Source: Yamagishiella unicocca (Eukaryota; Chlorophyta; Chlorophyceae; Chlamydomonadales; Volvocaceae). Taken from it: 64,000 bases of DNA. The stretch lies in the NCBI GenBank assembly GCA_003116995.1, contig BDSL01000047.1:62001-126000 (forward strand), read 5' to 3'. Of the stretch, positions 33,590-43,950 are shown piece after piece. Below the pieces are notes generated by a model. That model saw only the letters and a list, made by a program, of their open reading frames with translations. It ran no database searches and was not told the origin of the DNA. Each line of letters begins with the position of its first letter. The first letter of the stretch is position 1. The position numbers were made by a program, and so were the translations under genes.

Positions 33590-35337
33590 GGGCACAGCAG
33601 AGGTACCAGCAGCCAAGCAACCAATAAAGGGGCCGTGGCCGCTGTGACGTGGCAGCAGCTCTTGTGGGACAGCAGGCCCTACATGTGGTGTATCACATAC
33701 ACGCGACGGACACGACTGCGATTGGTTTCGTCGGAACCGTCCCTAGCTTCTATGCGTTTATTTTGGTTAAGCGTCGCGACCGTGAACGGGTAATTTGGAT
33801 AAATGAATGGCTGGCACGTGTACAATATAGATGGTGTAGCAAAGTAAGCAGTTGCGCGAGAGGCACATACGGCAGCGGGGTGCATTCATGTACGTATATA
33901 TGTACATGCATGTAGAGGTGTAGTAGGTTGCAATTGTTACGGTGGACTCCAGACCATGCATGAAGTATAGTAAGTAAATGTATGGCGAAGATGTGACACT
34001 CGTCGCTTCGAGCTGCAGGTACGGCGGGCCACCTATCCTGACCTTGCGTCTCATGCCCACGCACGGATGTTATTCAGGTGCCGTTGCACGGTCGCGTACA
34101 TGTATGCGTTGACCTAATCACGGATTTGTGTCCGAGGTGTTACGACCCGCCATTGGTGCAATTTAAATAACCCTTACTAACGTGTGATTGTCATGTTTGC
34201 CGAGAACATTGAGTCGGCAGGCCACGAGGCTACCGTTAAATTACAGGGAGGGAAGTCGGGTAGTGCCAAGCCGATTAGCAGGGCGGCAGAGACAGAGGGG
34301 CTGTGTTGGGGGCCAGACGGCGTATCGTCGTCGAGGCCAACGTCAGCGTTATCCTCGACATGTATGGAATAAGTACGTACACAGGACAAGACGTGCGTAA
34401 ATTGCATCATCACGTGCATGTTATATCGGCAATATGCAATATTGAAACTCTCAGCATGCATCTGATATGTTGATGCAGATGATACCATCCCCGCCCCCGG
34501 CTGCCGAGCGAGCGGCACAACAGCCCTAACTCAATACGAGCAAACAAAGAAACTCCCCAAGGCACAGAAGCCCGCCTACGGGACACCCAAAGACACTCAC
34601 CTCACACTCGAACAAAGACAGGGCCAATGGGACCCACCGCAAACCGACCAAGCCAAACGCGCCCAAACCATCCGGGCGAGCACCATGTTTGAATGCACAC
34701 CCGCCCAGCGACCCTTACACCGACACCTGCCCCACGGGACGCTGCCACATCCAGCTTAGGTTTGTCACGACACAGCGCGTAACCATCACAGCGCGTGCAG
34801 AGTGCGTTAGTTGCCGTACGCTAAGGGCATGAGTTGCGCCCTGCGGTTAGCGTTGTCTGGTAGATGTAGTTACACGGCTTTGATTGCCGGTAATTACGGT
34901 AGTTATATTAGAGCTATCGTTACAGTAGATGTGAAGCCAACGGACACATGTGCATGTGTCGGCAGCAATGGTAGATGTGCTCCAGGGATGGCAGTTAGCC
35001 ACGTTCGGGAGTGCACCTAGGCCCGCTGCCTGGAATGCCCAGGCAGCGGAGTTTGTCGCCACAAACTAACAAAGTCTGGAAGAAACAGCCCTGTACTGAC
35101 ACATCGCTGTAAGACTAGTGCGTACCTCCGCCCATTCTCTCAATAGCATCCACAACTTGCACGTCGCAGTGTGTTGATTGCTCAGCCGTAACCGGCAGTC
35201 TTTTCGCTCTCTTCACCCAAGAGCCGACGCACGCGCGTCGGTGCCGCGTCCGGCAGCCAGGCGGCCTCTGGGGCAGCGAATCCTAGTCTTCAGTGGGCTC
35301 ACCTGCCCTGCACAGCACGCTGTGTGTCGTGACAGGT
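33590..35337. other. Intergenic; no supported gene
   Basis: AT-richer sequence with only small open frames (for example 34184-34372, no recognised domain). 34490-34760 has the strand-biased, A/C-rich composition of a minus-strand transposon 3' region, but no matching copy was found in the window. Confidence 0.4.
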
Positions 35338-35668
35338 TGTTGCAACGGTTACAGTAGTGGGTTCCAGACCAAGAGGTAGAACCATCGGGCACATCGCCTG
35401 ACACTGAGAAAGACGGAGGAAACAAGGACCGACGTGCACTGGAACAAAGGCAAACCACCAGAACACCAAATCGACAGGCCGTAGGCACACAGAGCAGCAG
35501 CCAGGACCCCAGGGGGAATTTGCACTAGAGGCTCCCCTATCAGGAACCGACCACCAACCAACCTAACCGCCCAGCAACCGACGAACCAGTGAAGCGCCGC
35601 AACGAAGCGCCGCAACTAACGAAGCACCGCAAGCATGCATGGGGACCAGCCGCCTCTCATCCCGAGCT
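35338..35668 (-). mobile_element. 5'-truncated LINE 3' end
   Basis: Colinear with 22970-23298 over about 320 bp on the minus strand, ending at the shared GTAACCGTTGCAAC-like terminus. It carries a small internal duplication of GAAGCGCCGCAAC near its 5' end. Confidence 0.78.
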
Positions 35669-35747
35669 AGGTATACACGACCGATGCGCGCGGCAACGTT
35701 ACCAACACCACAATGGCACATGTGTACGACCCCAGGGGTAAATGTTG

Positions 35748-35842
35748 TTGTAACGATTACAGTGGGTTCCAGACCAAGAGGTAGAACCATCGGGCGCATC
35801 GCCTGACACTGAGGAAGACGGAGGAGACAAAGACCGACATGC
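35748..35842 (-). mobile_element. Short 5'-truncated LINE 3' end
   Basis: Only the last 95 bp of the same family (GTGGGTTCCAGACCAAGAGG on the plus strand). It lies about 80 bp beyond the previous copy. Confidence 0.75.
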
Positions 35843-36567
35843 TCCCAAACCGGGGCAAGTGCTCCCATAGGGCAAGTAGACACCTATATTCAATCACTTC
35901 TTTGCCTTGTGTAAATCTAGCACCGCTGATTTGGTAAGCTGGACATATGTCCCGAATGACATTTCTCTATCTGCTCAGGTCTGCTCCCATAGACAGAGCG
36001 TCCTCGTAAATGAATTGCTGTTGGAGGTAGCCTAAGGATGTGTGTAGCATATTTCGCATCCCCGTCGTCCAACACAAACACAATGAGGCATTTCTAGGGC
36101 AATTTTCATGCTTTGGACAGTACGACGGGGCCATCTTTCACTTAATTTTCACTTTCCGTACTTGACAATTTTTACTCGAACTTTCTCTCTTGTGCACAGG
36201 TTTGTTAACAAATGTATGTGGCGATACCATTTTGAATTTAGCATCACGCCGTAAATGCTGCGGCTATAAATGCTGCGGCTCTCTCAACCAAACCTGAGGC
36301 GCCATATCACAGCGCTTAGATCCAATCTTGGGCGGCTTCGTTCATATATTAGCAATAAACTCGTCAAAGAAACTGCGAGCTACAGGCCGGTATTGCTAGG
36401 AGCTTTCAAATACAGTGGATCCTGTTCATGCTATTCCGTTGTCGGACGACGGCGTGACGGACGACGGGAGTGTCAACGTACGCGGAGCACAGGCATACAT
36501 AAGGACATAGGGACTTCAGACCATTACAACCCTTAAGCTCCATTGACGCTGATGCACAGGATCCACA
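35843..36567. other. Upstream region of the small membrane-protein gene
   Basis: AT-rich. A TATAAA sits at about 36264, inside a tandem AAATGCTGCGGCT duplication, roughly 300 bp before the ATG at 36568. It is a possible promoter; no other gene is seen. Confidence 0.35.
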
Positions 36568-37133
36568 ATGGTTCAGCGCCTGGATCGATCGTGGACTACT
36601 AACGAGTACTTCTCTGTTTTAAATAACTGGCTTTACCTACTTGTCGCCGGGCTAGTGATACTCTCTATTTGCGGAGTCGCATCTATATCAGCACAACAGT
36701 GGTACTGCCTGTGCAAGCGCTGCGTGCACGAGGCGGCATCAACATCCGAGGACGTCAAATTGCGCGCTATGCGTACAGTCCAGCGTCATACAAAAATGCA
36801 TGGCCATTACGGTTGTGGCAAACCGAGGATGGATTCCACAAACAATACACAGGCAGTGGTGCTGGAGTGCACTCGTATCCTCAATGAAGCAAGTAAGGAA
36901 CCGCTATTAAGGTGCTCACGCTGCCTGTTCTATCTGTAACTAACTGACACATCCACCAATGTCCAGAAGCTGCAGGGTTGGTGTCCTTAGGTGATGATGA
37001 CATGGGCGATGTTGCTGGTCCTATCCCAGCTACTCTCCAGATTCCAGGGAGCCCTACACTGGATCTGGACGGTATCCCTACCTTGTCCCAGCAGCCCAGC
37101 CCCAGCTACTTTGGATGGACTCCATCTGTGTAA
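36568..37133 (+). CDS. Unrecognised single-pass membrane protein, two exons
   Basis: Exon 36568-36892 joins 36967-37133 (donor GTAAGG, acceptor GTCCAG, phase 1), giving 163 residues. The N-terminus is short and polar. A hydrophobic helix (LYLLVAGLVILSICGVASIS, about residues 22-41) is followed by a Cys pair (CLCKRC), a basic region, and an acidic then Pro-rich C-terminus (DDDMGDV, QQPSPSYFGW). Two TGTAA motifs, the usual green-algal polyadenylation signal, lie at and just after the stop codon, which supports a real 3' end. Base composition is AT-richer than the other genes, as in the surrounding transposon-rich block. It could be a young or transposon-carried gene. No family is recognised and no function is proposed. 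Confidence 0.5.
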
Positions 37134-37745
37134 CCCTGTGTAACTACAAAGTTCCTATCACTCTGCGCACTGCTGGAACGCACAGCCCGCCAGCGGAGTA
37201 CTGTTACTTTACTCCAGTCCACAAAGAACACATGATATACAGTACAGACTAGGCTGCCATTATTGGCTCTGTCAATCTAAGACAGCTGCAGCAGTATCGC
37301 ACCGACCACAGCTAGTGACAGCCAATACCGAGAGCAACACAATATATTAAGATTGGCTGCGCACATATTCGGGGGATGTTGTGGCTGCTGCGTGGTTTGT
37401 CGGTTCCTGCTCCAAATTCTCAATGGGCGCGCGGGGTGCCTCTGGATGGGCTGTTGGGTGGTGTCATGGGATGGAGCATATTATTGGACTCTAAATAATT
37501 CGGATTATGTATGTAAATGACACTCTGCTAAACATGAAGAATGTGCATTCTTAGTGTTTTAAGTACGCACATTATTCTTATGGTGGCGTAGACAAGTAAT
37601 TATTATTTAAGGGTTTTAAGGGCTTTTTAAACCCACTTAGCGCTCTTATAGCTATCCAGGGCTATCCTTTTTATATGGGCTAAGAAAGCCTATTTAAACC
37701 TAGCTAAGAACGTTCTTATACGCCTTCCAATTTGGTAGGGGCGCG
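37134..37745. other. AT-rich spacer; no gene seen
   Basis: Contains runs of CTTATA and GGGCTTTTTAA and no coding signal. Confidence 0.45.
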
Positions 37746-38120
37746 AGCTCGCTACAAAGTCAGGGATTCCAAGTTAGAGCAAAACTAAAAAAGCTGTACG
37801 GACGAGGCGGGGACGGGAAGTGCCGGTGTCGCAACTGCAACCCAAACGGGCCCGTGATGGACTCCGGAGCGCACATCCTTGGCGGATGCACTCACCCTAT
37901 GATGAAAGGGATGTACATCAACAGACATAACAAAGCGACGCAAATCATCACGGACGGCTGCGTGCGCAAAGGCAAGTTTAGGGGTGGCCTGATGATCACG
38001 CTGGCAAAGCTGCTGACCTTCCCCACTACTGCAGTAGCAATAATCGAGTCCTGGCCTGGATGCTCCCGCACCTAGGCGCAGATAGAGGACACCCAGCGGC
38101 AGATGCGACCGGACATACTG
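37746..38120 (+). pseudogene. LINE-type retrotransposon remnant (C-terminal zinc-binding region)
   Basis: The plus-strand frame reads CRCRNCNPNG, then SGAHILGGCTHP and YINRHNKA, the Cys/His pattern found C-terminal to the reverse transcriptase of many non-LTR elements. After a stop codon QIEDTQRQMRPDILLV follows in frame, also typical of that region. It is interrupted and short, so it is dead. It belongs to a different family from the LINE at 60.6 kb. Confidence 0.6.
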
Positions 38121-38410
38121 TTAGTTTGATTGTACCGAACCTCCCCTCATGAGTGACCCGGCGGCAATGGTATCACGCAGGGACCTGGCGATAAGAGGAA
38201 ACATACTGTCTACATAATTGAAGTAAGATACACAGCAGGAGACCTACAACACGCACGCTGAGAAACTGGCTCAGAAGACTGCGCAATACGGTATAAAAAA
38301 CTAGCAGCCGAACTACGCATGTAAGGCAGGGTGGGACGGAGGTGCGATATATACACTGAAACACAAATTGCCACTCTGGGAGCCACAGGCAGGCACGCTC
38401 CCAAAGACCC

Positions 38411-39016
38411 TCAAAACACTCCTCCACCGGCTAGGGGCAACCCCAGAGCAAACCATGAAAGCCTGCACAAAAATACACACACGTAGGGAGCCGCTGGCGC
38501 TGCGGGATGTGACTGTTCGGGTTGGGACGGCTGTGCAACTGGTCGAGTTCGCGGACGCCCGGCGGGCCGCGCATGCATGAGAAGTTTGTGCGCGAAGCGC
38601 TTGGGGGTACCGGGCCTGTCCTGCCGGCGGCCCTGAATGCCCTGCAGCAAGTGTTCCGGCGGCTCTGGTCTGGCATCAACTTCCTCCATCCCCGGCAGAA
38701 CGTGGGGTATACCCTGGGAGGATACTGGCATCACCAGCGCCGCTGCTTGCTTCCACCGGGTCGGCACCTCGGCGAGCAACGCTTCCAGTGCCCCCATACA
38801 TTCCCGCCACCGATCAAGCCTCAGTAACGTCTTCGCTGCTCTTGACCGCGGATCTAAGACTCGTAGGACGAGGCCCCGCCAGCCCGCTGGCAATGACGTC
38901 TGCACAGCCGCCTCGGACGCAACCAAGAAGTCCCGAAGCGCATCGCGAGCCGTCAAAACATCACCCAACGTCTTAATGGTCCAGCACCCCACAAGTTCTG
39001 GGTGCAAGTATTCCAA
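38411..39016 (-). pseudogene. LINE coding remnant, family shared with 60.6 kb
   Basis: The minus frame HPELVGCW, KTLGDVLTARDALRDF, SLPAGWRGLVLRVLDPRS, RLDRWRECMGALEALL is about 90 % identical over 70 residues to a plus-strand frame at 60605-60830. It is a 5'- and 3'-truncated piece of a non-LTR element ORF. The assignment to LINE rests on the zinc-finger continuation of the other copy. Confidence 0.6.
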
Positions 39017-39018
39017 GT

Positions 39019-39800
39019 AAGCCCGGCCTGTACAACGCTACGGGGCAGTTCCAGATGGTCGTGGATCATGAGCTGCGTGCGACGCTGTGGCCTTGAGCAT
39101 TGTACCATGGTGTTTGTGGATGATATCCTGGTGTTTGCAGTAAGGACACACACCGGCTAGCCGGTTACGTGCATGCACAAGTAAGTGAATTGCCCGCTAC
39201 CCGGTTACGTGCATGGTCACTGTACCGCGCGAGAATGTTAATCATACATGTATGCAGGTCGTTCACTCATGATTGCGAGCGTGCGACGCCTATTCACTTA
39301 CTGCCCGTGCATCACTCCAGGCCTCCGTGCACGGTACCGGTAAAAGCGTGCACAAGCGCCAATCAGCCCGTGTTTGCGCCGTCCCCCGAGCAGCATCTGG
39401 CAGACTGCGGGGCAGTACTGCAGTGCTTGATTCGGTGTGGACTCAAGCTGCATCCTGACAAGACGGTGCTGGCAGCAGCGGAGGAGGTGGAGTTTTTGGG
39501 GCACATGGTGATGAGCGCGCAAGGCTTGCGGCCCATGGCAGCGAAGATCGCGGCGATCCTTGCGCTGCAACCCCGCCCCCACCAACCTGACGGAGCTGCA
39601 AGCTCTCTTTGGTCTGGTCAACTACTACCGCTGCTACGTGCCCAAGTTCAGCGACATCACAGCGCCGCTCAACGAGCTCACCCGCAATCAAAGGCGTGGT
39701 TTTAAACGAGCACACGTGGCAACCGGAGCACCAGGCCGCGTTGGTCGCCATCAAAGACGCGTTCAGCCAGCAGGCGGGCCTGATTGTGCATCGCATCCAA
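39019..39800 (+). pseudogene. Ty3/gypsy reverse transcriptase fragment
   Basis: MVFVDDILVF is the catalytic box of gypsy reverse transcriptase. After an insertion the frame continues SPEQHLADC, LKLHPDKTVLAA, VEFLGHMVM and, after a frameshift, LQALFGLVNYYRCYVPKF, ITAPLNELTR, then a second frameshift into the RNase H connection (WQPEHQAALVAIKDAF). There are no flanking LTRs and at least two frameshifts. The right side is cut off by a LINE 3' end at 39806. Confidence 0.88.
39139..39369. mobile_element. 231-bp insertion with 8-bp target duplication in the gypsy fragment
   Basis: Removing 39139-39369 restores the reading frame across VFVDDILVFAPSPEQ. The duplicated target GTGTTTGC is at 39131-39138 and 39370-39377. 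The insert carries GAGCGTGCGACGCCTATTC, TGCACGGTACCGGTA and CGTGCACAAGCGCC, which also occur twice at 58.83-59.09 kb. An 8-bp duplication suits a hAT-type MITE, but clear terminal inverted repeats were not seen. Confidence 0.8.
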
Positions 39801-39805
39801 CTAAT

Positions 39806-39850
39806 GGTTCTACCTTTTGGTCTGGAACCCACTGTAACCGTTACAACAAG
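39806..39850 (+). mobile_element. 45-bp LINE 3' end
   Basis: GGTTCTACCTTTTGGTCTGG through CCACTGTAACCGTTACAAC, the terminal piece of the same family in plus orientation. It ends the gypsy fragment. Confidence 0.7.
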
Positions 39851-40321
39851 AACAGTGAATCGACCCGCCGAGGGTCTCGATGCCAAACTTAAGTGCGCGC
39901 GCGAGCTGCTGAGTGTGCGCGTATGTGTCCGTGTGAGTTGGGACCTAGCGGACACGAGGGAATAGTATTGCTACCTCCGACTTCATATTATCGATAGCGG
40001 AGGCGGCGGAGAGTAATAAGCCGGAGGCGGGTCGTGACTACAAAACGCAATACACGAGCACTGTCGGATGCATGTGTGTTTGTACTTTCCACAGAAGAGC
40101 AGCCAGCGAGTTTATCAAGGGGCAGAGTCCCAGTCGGAAGGGAATCCTGATCCGAACATACAGTAAGACGCCAGCACATTGATTACTCACTGTGAAGTAG
40201 TATGCGAACGTCTCGCCTAATTGTGACCCCTGCGACCCTAGTTCATAGTGCGAAAGGTCAGATTCATTAATGAGACAAACGAATCGTAACGCCTCACTAG
40301 ATTCGTAAGGTCCTAGTCGAC

Positions 40322-40505
40322 CGCTATTGTTGACGCCCGAAACCTCTAGGCAGTCATCCGCTATTTGTTTTCGTTGTAACGGTTACAGTGGGTTCCAGAC
40401 CAAGAGATAGAACCATCGGGCGCATCGCCTGACACGCTATTGTTGACGCCCGAAAACTCTAGGCAGTCGACCGCTACTGTTGACGCCCGAAAACCCTTAG
40501 GTAGC
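40322..40505. repeat. 37-bp tandem repeat split by a LINE 3' end
   Basis: Units starting CGCTATTGTTGACGCCCGAA occur at 40322, 40435 and 40472. A 61-bp LINE terminus (40374-40434, minus) sits between the first and second. Confidence 0.8.
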
Positions 40506-41154
40506 GACGGGTAGCGGCGCACAACACCTGCGGGAGCTTCCTTTTTGCTCCTCCTTCGGGCTGGGTGCTGGTCTGGTGTGGGAGGAATTTTCTTGGGCCT
40601 CGGGTGGGAGGCTTCTGTTCGACTTGTTGATGAGGCGCTCTGCTGGTGGTTCGGATCGAGGGGCTGCTTGGGCTGCAGTCGGTGTATTGCTTAAAGGAGG
40701 GCCATTTAGGCTACCTCCCCCTTAGAGGTTGATGCCACTGTTTGTTCTGTGGCCCCTTGCTTGAGGATTTTTCGGTGGTTTGCCATGTCTCGGTCGGCCA
40801 GTTCTTCTTCCTGCGTCTCACAGCACACAGTGCACAACAGCGCACAGCACATAGCACAGAAACCAGTAATCATATATCATAAACCAGCACCCAGCAACGA
40901 ACCGGCACCAGCACCAGCATGCGCCTATTCCAGTGCCAGGCGATGCGCCCGCTGGCTCCAGCTCACGAGTCCGGAGCCCACAGTAAGAAGCTACTTCTAC
41001 CACTACTGCTACTGCTACTACCACTACCACTACTACTGCTACTGCTACTACTACCACCACCAGCATTAGCAGGGGCTGCCTCGGCACCGCCCCCCGGACA
41101 GTTTCTGATCCCTGCGTCTGCTCTCCTCAGCCGGCCTTGCGTCCCCTCCGTCCT
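40506..41154. other. Spacer with ACTACT and CAGCACA low-complexity runs
   Basis: A triplet-rich stretch (CTACTACCACTACC) at 40994-41065 and CAGCACA runs at 40820-40920. No gene is supported. It is the downstream flank of the F-box/ankyrin gene. Confidence 0.45.
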
Positions 41155-43905
41155 TCAGCCTCTCCCGCCCGCGTCGACATCTGAGCCGACGGCGCCGCCT
41201 GCACCTCCCTCCCGGCCATCTGCTGCGGCCCCGGCTCCACCATCTGCTCCGCCCCCGCCTCCGCCATCTGCTGTGCTTTTACCTCCATCCCCGCCCCCAC
41301 CCCCGCCCCCACCCCCGCCCCCGCCTCCGCCATCTGCTGCGCCCCCGCCGCCAGCCCCAGCTTCCGCCCCCTCAACGCCGCCGCCGCCTTGCCCGCCTCC
41401 AGCCCCAGCTTCCGCCCCCTCAACGCCGCCGCCGCCGCCTTGCCCGCCGCCGCGCCGACTCGGCCGCAACCTCCGCCACGACCACCCCTCCTCCCTCGTC
41501 TGCCGCCTCCGCTTCCTCTCCTCCGCCAACAGCACCTTGAGCAGCTCCCTGCGGTGCCGATACACGCCTTTTTTGTTCCTGGACGCCGCTTTGATGGCCT
41601 CCCAGTCCGCTGGACACCCCATGCTCAACAGCATCCGCAGCCACTCCGCCGCCAGGGGCTGTCCCCTGTGAATCGACGGACAGCAACCAAGCAGCGCGGC
41701 GCGCGTGAAGGTCTCCCCGGTGGCGCTCCAGGGGCAGCGCAGGCGGCGCAGACAGCGCAGCGCCAGAGTGTCTCGGATGGCGGCGGCGCGGATGTACGGC
41801 TCACCGTTGTCCTGTCGGTTGTCGGTTGTTGTTGTCGTTGTGCGTGAGTGGAGGGTGGAGGGCGCAGGGCGGATGGGCGAGGGGGCGGAGGGCGGAAGGG
41901 GGCGGGGGGCAGGGAGGAGGGCAAGTGAGGTGGGGGCGTTCGACGCGCTGTGGTGTGGGGGGTGCGTTGGCGAGTGGCGGCGGCGGCGGCGAAGGGCCGC
42001 ACCTAGGTCGGATTGGTCCTAGAGATACCACACCCTCCTGATCCGTAGACCGTCCGTTTGGGCAGCCCACGCATGACAAGGTAATGCGGCGCCACGGCCC
42101 TGGTCCCGGCCGCTAGCCGGCCTAATTAGGCCCAAACAGAACACCCGGTAGCCACGTAATCGCCATGAAGGCGATCGAATCGCATCGTTGGCGGCGGCGG
42201 CCTCGACACCTCGGGATGAGCCCTCGAGCTGGGACTCGAACCCGGGACCTCGACTTACCCCCATGGGGCAACCGCGCTCCGCCAGCCACTCCAGCTGCGC
42301 CTCGCCGCCCGCGCCGGCGGCTGCCGCGAACACGATCTCGTCCCAGGGGCAGGCGCGCTCGTGCAGCCAGCGCATGAGCTGCATGTTGCCCGTGCTTGCC
42401 GCCACGTCGAACACGCCCTCGTGCAGTTCGCACAGGCCCCGCTCGTGCAGCCACGTCAGCAGCCCCAGCCGCCGAGGAGTGTAGCCCCTCAGAGCGTGGA
42501 CGGGCAGCTCGCGCACCAGGCGAGGTGCATCAGTCCCCTCCCTGCCGAGCCCCGCCCAGAACAGCGGGGACAGAGGCACGGAGCGCTGGTTGGAGCCCTC
42601 CGCAACAGCAACAGCAGCGGCAGCGGCAACCGCCACGACGTTGGCGTCGGCGTCGGCGCCGCTGGCAGCGGCGGCGTCGGCGTCGGTGCCGCTGGCAGCG
42701 GCGGCGGCGGCGGCGGCATCCGCCGGGGCCATAGCGGCGGCCGCCGCGGCCGCGCCCGCCGCCGCGGCGGCGTCCTCGGTGGCGCCGGCAGCGACGGCGG
42801 CAGCGGCGGCGGCCTCAGCAATGGCTGCTGCGCCGGCGTCGTTGATTCGCTCGACGACCCAGGCCATCAGGGGCAGGTGGCCGCTCAGCACCGCCGCCTC
42901 CAGCACCCGGCGCTTGGCCACGGGCGCGCCGTGTGCGTGAAGCAACTGTGAATACGGCGGTACGGCAGTACGGTAGTACGGTAGTGGGACAAGGAGCGGG
43001 GGGGGACCCGTGGGCCGACACATAGGGACACATTCCTCAGGGCGGTTGGCGGGGGGAAAGAGGCGACAGGCCGTTGTGGCGAGAGACACTTTCTAAGGGC
43101 GTGGAGCCGGCATCGGGGAGTGCGGTGCGGAGCCACAGCCTTACGGGTTGGGGGCCGGCCAGGTGCCGCATACCGCCAGGTGCCGCATACCGCCAGGTGC
43201 CGCATACCGCCAGGTGCCGCATACCGCCAGGTGCCGCGCACCCGTCTTCCCTCGAGTCCCCGATCCCACGCCGCCCGCACCCCACGGCAGGGACCACTGC
43301 CCTCCCCGCCACCCATCTTGAGCGCCCTCAGGCAGCCGCTCCCCGCCCTCCTCACCCTCCCCGCCACCCACCCTCCTCGCCCTCCCCGCCCTCCTCGCCC
43401 TCCCCGCCCTCCTCGCCCTCCCCGCCCTCCTCGTCCTCCCCCCCACCCACCTTGAGCGCCCTCAGGCAGCCGCTCCTCGCCGCCTCACACGCCGCCTGCA
43501 GCCCCGCCGCATCGTCACGATCCACCCGCACCCCGCCGCCTCCCAGCAGGTACCTCAGGGCCGGCACGTTCCCCACCCGGGCGGCGGCGTTCACCGCCGT
43601 GATGGTGACTGGGTAGCCGCGCCGCTGCAGCCACGCCAGCCGACCCACGCAGCTGTCGTCGCCGTCATCCGCGTCCTCGTCAGCACCAGCACCAGCACCA
43701 GCACCAGCACCAGCACCAGCACCAGCACCAGCACCAGCGCCAGCCCAACCACCACCCTGGCCGAGCCCGAGCCCGAGCCCATGTGGGAGTGGGGCCTGGC
43801 CGTCCTCGCCGCCGACCACCACCACCACCTCCCCCTCGTTGCCGCCGCCGCCGGCGCCAACACCGTCGTCATCATTAGTATCATCATCGTCGTCGTCGTC
43901 GTCTT

Positions 43906-43950
<45 letters not shown>

